64,000 nucleotides of DNA from an uncultured Verrucomicrobiota bacterium (GTDB taxonomy: Bacteria; Verrucomicrobiota; Verrucomicrobiia; Opitutales; Seribacteraceae): the NCBI GenBank assembly GCA_902569115.1, contig CACFTI010000007.1:18277-82276 (forward strand), in the 5' to 3' direction. The position numbers and the translations under genes are program-made. The notes under the pieces are model-generated. The model did not search any database. It saw only the letters and a program-made list of their open reading frames with translations, and was not told where the DNA came from. Position 1 is the first letter of the stretch, and each line of letters begins with the position of its first letter. Shown piece by piece: positions 1 to 8,542 of this stretch.

Positions 1-144
1 TGCACCAAGTAGGCCATCATTGGCGAGTAAGCCGGCCAGGGCCATGGAACCAAGAGCGGTGGAGGAATGCTTTAAGAAGGAACGACGGTTGAGCATGGAC
101 ATGCCCGCCGGGCTAAGTTCTTTGGGTTGGAGGGAAGGTTTCAT
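1..144 (-). CDS. DUF1501 family protein, N-terminal fragment (continues beyond window start)
   Basis: Reverse strand from the ATG at 144 reads MKPSLQPKELSPAGMSMLNRRSFLKHSSTALGSMALAGLLAND, a Tat-like start typical of DUF1501 proteins; overlaps the upstream PSD1 gene stop by 4 bp (ATGA). Confidence 0.75.
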   Translation of the reverse strand, partial: MKPSLQPKELSPAGMSMLNRRSFLKHSSTALGSMALAGLLANDGLLGA

Positions 145-3100
145 GGCATAAACAAAAATTCGTTGGCATTGAAGAGAACGCGGCAGTAGGCGGCCAAGCC
201 ATGCTCCTCAACATACCTGCTTGCAGTGGTTGATTCTTGCAGATTGGGTTCACGGCCAAAAATGCTTTCAAAACCAAGAAGCAATGCCTGTTTTGTTGAA
301 TTGTCGGTCTGCTTGAGAAGTTTTTGTGAAAAGGCATCCGCTATTTTCTCGGTAAAGGAACTATTATAGAGATTTAATGCCTGAAGGGGAGTGGTGGATC
401 GGGCCCGGTTGGGAGCGGATTGTCCGCCATCCGGGCAATCAAAGGCTCCAAAGACGGAATCCTGTTCCATGCGGATACGCATGTTGTAGATCATTCTGCG
501 AAAATCTTTCTCATCCACATCATCCTTTGGAATCCAATTGCGTGCATAGTTGGCATTGGGTTCGAAGAGGAGGAACCCAGGTCCATACATTTTTTCGTCG
601 AGCAGCCCGCTGAGTAGCAGCATGTTGTCGCGGATGGCTTCAGCCTCCAGTCGACGGGGTGGAAAGCGCCAAAGAAGTTCAGTGCCCGCATCGATGGATA
701 TGGCTTCGGTCCGAGGTTCGGAGGCCTGTTGGTAGGTGTAGGATTGGAGAATCAGACGGTGCATCTGCTTGATCGACCATCCCTGAGAAATAAATTCACC
801 AGCCAGCCAGTCGAGCAATTCTGGATGAGTGGGGCGGAAGCCCATATCTCCAAAATCGGAGGGAGTGGCCACGATACCGCGACCAAAATGGTAGTGCCAG
901 ATTCGGTTCACCATGACGCGGGCAGTGAGGGGGTGCTTTGGATCAATTAACCAATTGGCGAACGCAATACGTCTTTGTTTTTCTGGCGAATTTTTATCCA
1001 ATGCATATTCGGGGACTCGTTGGGTAAATGCGGATAAGGATACGGGCGAGACGATTTCGCGTGGAGATAGTGGATCTCCACGATGCATCAGTCGGGTGGG
1101 AGAGGGTTGCCTGAAGGAACCAATCCATGCCTTGGGTTTGGAATTTAGATTATCCAACACCTTTTTCTTTTCGTCCAGGTCCTGAATTAATTTGCGAGCA
1201 ATTGATTTTTTCTCCGAATCCAAATGATCCAGGGCAAGCAAAGTGCTGCCATCCTTTCCCTCCACCATTTTGGGTTTCCTGGATCCTGAGGAGGCTACTT
1301 CGATCCATTCACCCTTTTCATTTTTAACTTCGATGTAGTAGGAGGAAGGAGTGCGGTCGGAGTATTTTCCGTTCTTATCCCGTCCCCAAGTGATGTGGTC
1401 GAATCGTTGCGGTTTCGAAAAGGTCAGGGTCACCCAACCTTTGTTTTTAGTGCTGGAGATCCAGCTGTAATCATTTCCAAATCTCCCATCATTGATATGA
1501 ACCAACTTATGCTTGGAGCTACCTTTGTAATTCCCAGATGAAGCAAGGCTAATATTGAGATCCTTTTGGATGGCAAGGTTTACGGATTTCTTATCCGTAT
1601 TCCATACTCCAAGTTCATCGATACAGGGTTCGCTGCCATTATTGGTTTCTTCGATGGTGAAACGTACACTGGAAGCAGTAACTGGATGGAACCACTCTTC
1701 ATTGAAAGATGCCTTTACTTCAGGCTCGAACCGCCGGATGGATGGTGAAGTATCCACCCTTTCCAGTATGATTAAGTCGGCGGTAAGGGCTGAACCATTT
1801 TGCCCGCCACTGATAAGAATTTTGGAAGAAGTATTAAATTCCTGCACTCCGCAGTCCTGTAAACCGCTCCATAAGGGTTTTGAAATAACCATTCCTTTTC
1901 CATTGGCAAGAAGTTGCTGATTGATGATGGCAATCTCTTTGCGATCCTCAATCGTTTTGAAATTTCCATCGCGATCCAACTGGTATTTTACATCTGTGGA
2001 GTGAGTATTCCATCCACTCCCCCAGGAAACCCAAACTCGGTATTTTCCTGTAACGGATAGTTGATAACTGACCGCAATTTCTCCCGGCTTATTGTTCCAC
2101 CAAGTGTAGGTCCCATTACTTAGATTTGGCGATCGTGTTGAATCTCCTGGGTCATCCGCAAAGCCAGGGGCTATACCTTTTGGGTTTTTTCCATTTCCCC
2201 GTTTTTTATAATGATGAGTGACATAACTTGTGTCCTCATCGTCCATCCAGACGAAGCGAGGGGAGGATTTTCCATTCGATCTCAATTTATTAAGCTTGGC
2301 CTCAATCTTTTCGATTTGGGACTCAGTGCGGAAAATCTCCTCTTTTTTCTCTTTGGATATTTCCAGTTGGATAGGTCTTTCTCCTAACTTAACTCCTTCA
2401 AAGACAGACTGCATGGAGAAAAAATCCACCTGGGAGACGGGATCAAACTTGTGATCGTGACAACGGGCACAACCAATGGTGAGTCCCAAAAATGTACTAC
2501 CGGTAACGCCTACAATATCTGCGAGTTCATTCGAACGTTGCTGCTTCGCGAGCAAAGGATCTTGCCCTCTTACGATATCGTTTGGTCCCGCCACCAGAAA
2601 ACCCGTGGCAGTATCAGCACCGCAGGTGTCTCCTGCGATCTGCTCAAAAACGAAGCGGTCATAAGGTTTATCCTGATTGAGACTTCTGATCACATAATCC
2701 CGGTAATGGTATGCAGTCTTTCTTTCGTGATTGGTTTCAAAGCCGTTGCTGTCAGCATACCTGACCACATCTAGCCAGTGTCTGGCCCAGCGTTCACCAT
2801 ACCGCGGACTGGCAAGCAGTTTATCGATTAATTTAGGGTATTTTTTTGGATCTTTATTTTCGCAGTAGTCCTTTATTTCCTTGGGACTGGGCAACAAGCC
2901 ATGAAGATCGAGGTATAGTCGTCTGACAATGATTGAATCCTTTGCCAAGGGAGAAGGTTCGAGATTCTTCTGCTCTAGCTTTTCAGTGATAAATGCATCG
3001 ATGGGGTTAGATACGAGTGGGGATGATACTGAAGGAGGAGTGGGACGGATCAGAGGCTGTAGAGACCATAGTTGTTCCGGCTTTAGTGCTTTCCCGAATA

Positions 3101-3176
3101 GAACGATGAAGGCAGATGAAAGAATACCTCCCCAGAGAAAAAATCTCGAAAACGCTCTATGCACAAAGGGACTCAT
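141..3176 (-). CDS. DUF1549/DUF1553 (PSCyt2/PSD1) domain protein with inserted carbohydrate-binding-like modules
   Basis: Motifs YGERWARHWLDVVRYADSNGFE, GCARCHDHKFDPVSQ, HPLTARVMVNRIWHYHFGRGIV, RRLEAEAIRDNMLLLSG; central insert resembles golvesin/discoidin-like modules. Confidence 0.93.
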   Translation of the reverse strand: MSPFVHRAFSRFFLWGGILSSAFIVLFGKALKPEQLWSLQPLIRPTPPSVSSPLVSNPIDAFITEKLEQKNLEPSPLAKDSIIVRRLYLDLHGLLPSPKEIKDYCENKDPKKYPKLIDKLLASPRYGERWARHWLDVVRYADSNGFETNHERKTAYHYRDYVIRSLNQDKPYDRFVFEQIAGDTCGADTATGFLVAGPNDIVRGQDPLLAKQQRSNELADIVGVTGSTFLGLTIGCARCHDHKFDPVSQVDFFSMQSVFEGVKLGERPIQLEISKEKKEEIFRTESQIEKIEAKLNKLRSNGKSSPRFVWMDDEDTSYVTHHYKKRGNGKNPKGIAPGFADDPGDSTRSPNLSNGTYTWWNNKPGEIAVSYQLSVTGKYRVWVSWGSGWNTHSTDVKYQLDRDGNFKTIEDRKEIAIINQQLLANGKGMVISKPLWSGLQDCGVQEFNTSSKILISGGQNGSALTADLIILERVDTSPSIRRFEPEVKASFNEEWFHPVTASSVRFTIEETNNGSEPCIDELGVWNTDKKSVNLAIQKDLNISLASSGNYKGSSKHKLVHINDGRFGNDYSWISSTKNKGWVTLTFSKPQRFDHITWGRDKNGKYSDRTPSSYYIEVKNEKGEWIEVASSGSRKPKMVEGKDGSTLLALDHLDSEKKSIARKLIQDLDEKKKVLDNLNSKPKAWIGSFRQPSPTRLMHRGDPLSPREIVSPVSLSAFTQRVPEYALDKNSPEKQRRIAFANWLIDPKHPLTARVMVNRIWHYHFGRGIVATPSDFGDMGFRPTHPELLDWLAGEFISQGWSIKQMHRLILQSYTYQQASEPRTEAISIDAGTELLWRFPPRRLEAEAIRDNMLLLSGLLDEKMYGPGFLLFEPNANYARNWIPKDDVDEKDFRRMIYNMRIRMEQDSVFGAFDCPDGGQSAPNRARSTTPLQALNLYNSSFTEKIADAFSQKLLKQTDNSTKQALLLGFESIFGREPNLQESTTASRYVEEHGLAAYCRVLFNANEFLFMP

Positions 3177-3233
3177 CTATTTACAAAAAAAGTAAGTGCT
3201 AATATGATTTGCAAACCAAACTCTTCGTATTTT

Positions 3234-3258
3234 GCGTAAAAATTCTGTTGTTTTACGC
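3234..3258. promoter_or_regulatory. Inverted repeat GCGTAAAA-N9-TTTTACGC between two PSD1/DUF1501 pairs
   Basis: Perfect 8-bp arms at 3234-3241 and 3251-3258, intergenic; could be an operator or a weak terminator. Confidence 0.4.
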
Positions 3259-3281
3259 CAAATCTTTAAGGGTTGTTTAGC

Positions 3282-4709
3282 CTAACCGCTTGCCAGTACC
3301 TGTCTTTTGAAATGACCTTCGTTGAGATCTACACGTTCCGGACGGCCTTTGTGCATGTATACGACTTCCGTGTGGTCGAGGCCGAGTAGTCCAAGAATAG
3401 TGGCGTGGAAATCGTGGACATGTACCTTGTCTTTGATAGCGTGCAGACCAAGTTCGTCAGTCTCGCCGATTACCTGTCCACCTTTGACGCCTCCTCCAGC
3501 CATCCACATGGTAAATCCGGTTGGATTATGATCGCGACCATCTCCTTTTTCACTCATTGGAGTTCGGCCAAATTCACCTCCCCAGATGACCAGGGTTTCT
3601 TCTAATAGCCCGCGGGCTTTCAGATCGGTTATGAGCCCCGCGATGGGCAAGTCCACCTGCTGGCAGAGCCTGGAGTGGTTGCTCTCCATATTCGTATGAC
3701 TGTCCCATTTACTGCCGGCACCGTGGTACAATTGCACAAAGCGTACGCCCCGTTCCACCAAACGTCGCGCAAGCAGGCATTGTTGCCCAAAAGTTTTGGT
3801 TTCCTTCTGATCCAGGCCGTAAAGATTTTTGGTTGCAGGAGATTCCTTTTCCAAGTCGACGGATTCCGGAGCATGCATTTGCATGTTGGCGGCCAGTTCG
3901 TAACTGCGGATACGGGCTTCCAGTTCTGAATTGGACTCACGGCCCTGCAGATGTCTTTGGTTGAGGCTTTGCAGAAAGGATAATTTTAAATCTTCCGCCT
4001 GTTTGATTTTTGATTCTCTTGGTTTGAGATTGGCGATGGGTTCCGGTCCGTTTTCCAAAAGAACTCCCTGATGGGTGGCGGGCATAAAACCATTTCCCCA
4101 GCACCGGGTACCATTGACGATCATGGCACTGGTATCCTTGATTACCACGAACCCTGGAAGATTTTGGTTTTCCGTACCCAGTCCATAAGATACCCATGAA
4201 CCAAGAGAAGGGCGTCCGCCAAATACCGAACCGGTGTTCATTTGGCAGACTCCACCGGCATGATTGATGCCGTCGGAAACGCAGGAACGGATCACACAGA
4301 GTTCATCTGCAATCCGGCTGTGGTTGGGTAACCAATCAGAAATCCAAAGACCACTCTCGCCATGCTGTTTCCAAGCTCTCTTGGATTCAAGCAGGGGAGA
4401 ACCTACTTCCCCCATGGCGGTGACAGGGCGGTCGAAACTATCGGGGAGGGGCTTGCCGGCTAGTTTGTTGAGCAAAGGCTTCGGGTCAAAAAGATCGAGA
4501 TGGCTGGGGCCACCTTCCATGAAAAGAAAGATTACATTCTTTGCCTTGCCCCAGTTATGGGGAATCTTCGGAAGGGTGGGGTTGTTCGAAGCACGGGCAA
4601 GCAGCGGTTCATTGGCAAGAGCAGATAATGCAACGGCTCCAAAACCCGCACCTGCGGAGTTAAGAAAATGGCGACGGTTGAATGGTTGGTCGATTTGGAA
4701 GCAGGCCAT
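3282..4709 (-). CDS. DUF1501 family protein
   Basis: Start re-placed at MACFQIDQPFNRRHFLNSAGAGFGAVALSAL, 2 bp after the upstream stop; contains FLFMEGGPSHLDLFDPKP and GGEFGRTPMSEKGDGRDHNPTGFTMWMAGGGVKGG. Confidence 0.93.
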   Translation of the reverse strand: MACFQIDQPFNRRHFLNSAGAGFGAVALSALANEPLLARASNNPTLPKIPHNWGKAKNVIFLFMEGGPSHLDLFDPKPLLNKLAGKPLPDSFDRPVTAMGEVGSPLLESKRAWKQHGESGLWISDWLPNHSRIADELCVIRSCVSDGINHAGGVCQMNTGSVFGGRPSLGSWVSYGLGTENQNLPGFVVIKDTSAMIVNGTRCWGNGFMPATHQGVLLENGPEPIANLKPRESKIKQAEDLKLSFLQSLNQRHLQGRESNSELEARIRSYELAANMQMHAPESVDLEKESPATKNLYGLDQKETKTFGQQCLLARRLVERGVRFVQLYHGAGSKWDSHTNMESNHSRLCQQVDLPIAGLITDLKARGLLEETLVIWGGEFGRTPMSEKGDGRDHNPTGFTMWMAGGGVKGGQVIGETDELGLHAIKDKVHVHDFHATILGLLGLDHTEVVYMHKGRPERVDLNEGHFKRQVLASG

Positions 4710-4711
4710 GA

Positions 4712-7549
4712 TTAATGAAGATAAAGAAACTCGTTGGAAGTAAGGATGACGTGACACAAAGCAGCCAATGCCTCGGATTGAGGAGATGAAGTCTTTTGGG
4801 GTGTCGTTCTGGGAAGAAAGCCGGTGTCTTGTAAAACTTGGTTGGGAGACTTGGCAAAGCTCAAGTCCAGTTTGGCAGCTCCTTGATCTGGTGCTTTGTT
4901 ATTTTTGGAAATAAGCGAATGCTCCTGACTGATTGCAGGGGAGGAAATGCGGAAACGCTTTATATTTCCATTCCAGAAATGTTGTCCAGTGGAACGCCCT
5001 CCGAGAAATAATTTATCGGAAGAGACGGATTGCAGGGCAATGATATCATGTTTGATCCGGGCTTCCTGAACTTTCGAATCCGGAGTTTCGAGATCTTTCC
5101 AGACAAAATGAACATAAGAGTCACCCTTGGGATTCAAAGTTACGGAGCAGGAAAGATAATGGGTTTTCCCCAGGGGTATCTGCAAATTCGAGTCAATCAC
5201 CCGATAGATGGTGTCACCCCCGATATTTTCACCAATTAATTGCATGATGAAATTTCGCGGTTCGTATGCTGACTTGGCACTGGTGATTCCAAAGGTCCAC
5301 CCTGCTTTTTGGTGACTGCCTGACCATTGACTTAAGAGTGTGTTCACATAGGCATTGGCGTGGATGTGATCGAGGCGGGTAATGGCTTCGATGGTCCAAC
5401 TGGTTCCCAGTTCAATTCCTTTCTTTTTGTAAATACGGGGGGTATTTTCGTAAAGGCTGAGGCTATCGATCGATTTACCGGTTGTGGTTTCGATTGCTTG
5501 GGGTTCTTTGTTTGGTTCTTGATTATTCAACCATTGATCGAGGAAGCTTTGAGATAATTCGATTTCGGCCTGAGTTGCTGGACGACCATAGGCTGACTTA
5601 AAGATTTTGGAAATGGTTGACTTGGTACTTTCCGACTTGGCAAATTTATTGGCCATAGCCTGGGCGCGTGCATGAGGCCACGGGTTATTCCTGAGGAGGA
5701 GTGCCTGAGTGGAAGTGGTTGTATCGAGTCTTTCCGATGAGGATGAGAAACCTGCAGGTGCATCGAAAGCGGAGAGGATACGATCAGGAGAGTTCCTCCT
5801 CTTTTTAACATAAACGCTTCGATGAGGAGAATTTCCATCGACTGAACTTCCTCCGCTTTTTGTTTTTAATTCTCCGGAAGTAAAAAGCATGGCATCCCGA
5901 ATCTGCTCAGCGGATAAACGACGGGGAGGGAACCGCCAAAGAAGTTGATTTTGCGGATCCTGCAGGCTTGCCTTGTCCGAGGGTTCTTGACGGGCAGTTT
6001 GACCGTAAGTATCGCTAAGCATAATCAAGCGGTGAAGTGATTTTAGTTTCCAGTCATTTTGAATCAGATAATTTGAGAGGAAGTCGAGCAATGCTGGGTG
6101 GGTTGGTGGTTCACCAAGAAATCCGAAATCATTGGCCGTGGTAACCAGTCCCTGTCCAAAATGTTTTTGCCATACACGGTTAACGATCACGCGGGTGGAC
6201 AGAGGATTATCCGGAGAGGTGATCCAGTTAGCCAAGGCCAGACGGCGACCCGTAGTACCATGTTTGGTCTCCTCGATTTTCGGAGAGGGTAAGTTAAGTA
6301 GGGTAAGAAACTCGGGAAAGGTTTCCTGTATCTTTTTCCCGGGAACAAAAGTACGAGCAGGGCGAACCGAGAGATCAGTAGTTATGAAGGCCTGAGGGAG
6401 GGAAGGCTTGGGCGAAAAGCTGGCGAGTTCGAGATTCAGGTCGTCGTACTTTTTTTTCAATTCCTCATTCTTTTTAAATTTCTCTTCCCACTTTATACGT
6501 GTCGATTTGTGCCGTACTTGCCTGTTTACCATTTCCACGAGTTGTTGCTCATGGGTCGTCCGCTCCTCAGGTTTTTTATAGTACATTTCCTGAATGTCTG
6601 CTGGGAACTGCTTAACAACAATCCTTTCATTTCCTTTTAATATATCCTTCTTCAGTTCCATGAGTTTTTCCCTGACTTCAAATGTTTCAGCTTCCCATTG
6701 CTGAAGCTTTAGCAGTTGATCAGGTTTGCCGATATTTTGGTCTTCAGGCCACCAGACACTGGATAGAAAGCTTTGCATGGAGTAGTAATCCTTCTGCAGA
6801 ATAGGATCAAATTTGTGATCGTGGCACTGGGCACATCCCATGCCAAGTCCAAGAAAAACCTCACCGGTCACATTGGTCATTTCATTAAGGATAAGTTCCC
6901 ATTGCATGCGTGCATTGCGTTGGTTCCATTCATATACCCCATGACGAAGGAATCCGGTGGCTATCATATGATCAAAGTTTTTTGGATCGATCTCGTCACC
7001 CGCGAGTTGTTCACGGACAAACTGATCGTAGGGTTTGTCCTGATTTAGGCTCCTGATGACATAATCTCGATACAGGTAGGCAGAGGAACGAAAATCATCG
7101 GCCCGGTAGCCGTCTGATTCAGCAAAGCGGACAACATCCAACCAATGAGTCGCCCAGCGCTCCCCATAGGCTGGACTGGCTAAAAGTTTTTCAATCAATT
7201 CTTTTTTTGCTGTTTCTGGATTCTTCTTCCATGAATCAGTAAAGGCCTTGGTTTCACCCTCTGAGGGAGGAAGACCAATCAGGTCGAAGCTCGCCCTTCG
7301 GATAAACTCGTAAGGTCCAGCTTGGGGTGATAATTCCAATTCTTTGGATTCTAGTTTTTCCTGGACGAAATAATCCACTGGATTAGCAGGGAAATTGAGG
7401 GTGTTTTTTCGAATGGGTTGAATGGCCCACCAAGCTTTTTCCCTTTCTGAAAAATTAGCACGCACATCCTCAGATTGGGTGGCACTTTTAGAAAATAAAA
7501 AATGATTCGCAAAAAGTGTAGCAAGGAAGATGTAAAAGATTCTAGCCAT
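4712..7549 (-). CDS. DUF1549/DUF1553 (PSCyt2/PSD1) domain protein with LamG-like insert
   Basis: YGERWATHWLDVVRFAESDGYR, GCAQCHDHKFDPILQKDYYSMQ, NPLSTRVIVNRVWQKHFGQGLV; C-terminal region has a LamG-like module (LFLGGRSTGQHFWNGNIKRFRI). Confidence 0.92.
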   Translation of the reverse strand: MARIFYIFLATLFANHFLFSKSATQSEDVRANFSEREKAWWAIQPIRKNTLNFPANPVDYFVQEKLESKELELSPQAGPYEFIRRASFDLIGLPPSEGETKAFTDSWKKNPETAKKELIEKLLASPAYGERWATHWLDVVRFAESDGYRADDFRSSAYLYRDYVIRSLNQDKPYDQFVREQLAGDEIDPKNFDHMIATGFLRHGVYEWNQRNARMQWELILNEMTNVTGEVFLGLGMGCAQCHDHKFDPILQKDYYSMQSFLSSVWWPEDQNIGKPDQLLKLQQWEAETFEVREKLMELKKDILKGNERIVVKQFPADIQEMYYKKPEERTTHEQQLVEMVNRQVRHKSTRIKWEEKFKKNEELKKKYDDLNLELASFSPKPSLPQAFITTDLSVRPARTFVPGKKIQETFPEFLTLLNLPSPKIEETKHGTTGRRLALANWITSPDNPLSTRVIVNRVWQKHFGQGLVTTANDFGFLGEPPTHPALLDFLSNYLIQNDWKLKSLHRLIMLSDTYGQTARQEPSDKASLQDPQNQLLWRFPPRRLSAEQIRDAMLFTSGELKTKSGGSSVDGNSPHRSVYVKKRRNSPDRILSAFDAPAGFSSSSERLDTTTSTQALLLRNNPWPHARAQAMANKFAKSESTKSTISKIFKSAYGRPATQAEIELSQSFLDQWLNNQEPNKEPQAIETTTGKSIDSLSLYENTPRIYKKKGIELGTSWTIEAITRLDHIHANAYVNTLLSQWSGSHQKAGWTFGITSAKSAYEPRNFIMQLIGENIGGDTIYRVIDSNLQIPLGKTHYLSCSVTLNPKGDSYVHFVWKDLETPDSKVQEARIKHDIIALQSVSSDKLFLGGRSTGQHFWNGNIKRFRISSPAISQEHSLISKNNKAPDQGAAKLDLSFAKSPNQVLQDTGFLPRTTPQKTSSPQSEALAALCHVILTSNEFLYLH

Positions 7550-7604
7550 AAAATAACTATTTAATTACTATTTACGAATAGAAGTCGGTCAATTAGTTTT
7601 GTTA

Positions 7605-7637
7605 TTAATTTGCGTCTTTTTTCTTTTAATTTGCGTC
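7605..7637. promoter_or_regulatory. Direct repeat TTAATTTGCGTC x2, 21-bp periodicity, in a divergent promoter region
   Basis: Identical 12-mers at 7605-7616 and 7626-7637 between the divergent PSD1 operon (7549, -) and the ThuA gene (7769, +). Confidence 0.45.
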
Positions 7638-7768
7638 AGTAATTACTGCAATTTGACCCAGCTTTGGGCCTTGGTCTTCATGACAAAATTATAGGAGGAC
7701 TTATATTCGATGCTTGTCAAAAACGGATAGTCCGTTTTCGTATGTGAATTGCCCATATTGTATTTATT

Positions 7769-8539
7769 ATGAAAATTCTTCTTAGTCTTATATTTATTTT
7801 TTCAACGCTGGTTACTCTTGCAGATCATCATGGTAAGAAAAAACCGCTAAAGGCATTTATGATCACCGGTGGTTGCTGTCATGATTATCCCAATCAGAAA
7901 AATATTATCAGTGAGGGGATTAGTGAGCGTGTGCCGACTAAATGGGATATCTTTTTTGAAATGGATCAGGAAAAGAGTAAAGCCAAGCTTAGTCAATCAG
8001 GTTGGGCGGATGGTTATGACTATGTTGTCTACAACCATTGCTTTGCTCATGAGAAGGATGCAGCATTCGTTAAATCCATTACCGAAGTTCACAAGGCCGG
8101 TAAACCTGCGATCGCCTTACATTGTGCGATGCATTCTTATCATTGGAGCATTCCTGCTAAGGAAGGTGAAAAGAAAGCCTGGCCCGAAATGCTTGGGGCG
8201 AGTTCCAAGGGGCATGGACCTAAGGCAGCGATCACGGTGAATAAGGTAAAAAAACATGCGAATCATCCTATCATGAAAGATATGCCAGATGGTTGGATGA
8301 CTCCAGAGGGAGAATTATATAATGTCCAACAAGTTTATGAAGGTACTACGGTTCTTGCCTATGGTGATAACGGAGCAAACAAAAATCCTAAAGAGCCACA
8401 GGCTTGTGTCTGGGTAAACACTCATGGCAAAGGGAGAATCTTTTCCACCACCCTGGGGCACCATAATTCGACTATGTCGACTAAAGAATATCTAGATATG
8501 CTCGGAAATGCAGTCCGGTGGGTGACCGGTAAGAAGTAG
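7769..8539 (+). CDS. ThuA-domain (trehalose-utilization-like) secreted protein
   Basis: Signal peptide, then KAFMITGGCCHDYPNQKNIISEGI; ALHCAMHSYHW; TTLGHHNSTMSTKEYLDMLGNAVRWV, typical of ThuA-like proteins. Confidence 0.88.
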   Translation: MKILLSLIFIFSTLVTLADHHGKKKPLKAFMITGGCCHDYPNQKNIISEGISERVPTKWDIFFEMDQEKSKAKLSQSGWADGYDYVVYNHCFAHEKDAAFVKSITEVHKAGKPAIALHCAMHSYHWSIPAKEGEKKAWPEMLGASSKGHGPKAAITVNKVKKHANHPIMKDMPDGWMTPEGELYNVQQVYEGTTVLAYGDNGANKNPKEPQACVWVNTHGKGRIFSTTLGHHNSTMSTKEYLDMLGNAVRWVTGKK

Positions 8540-8542
8540 GTT

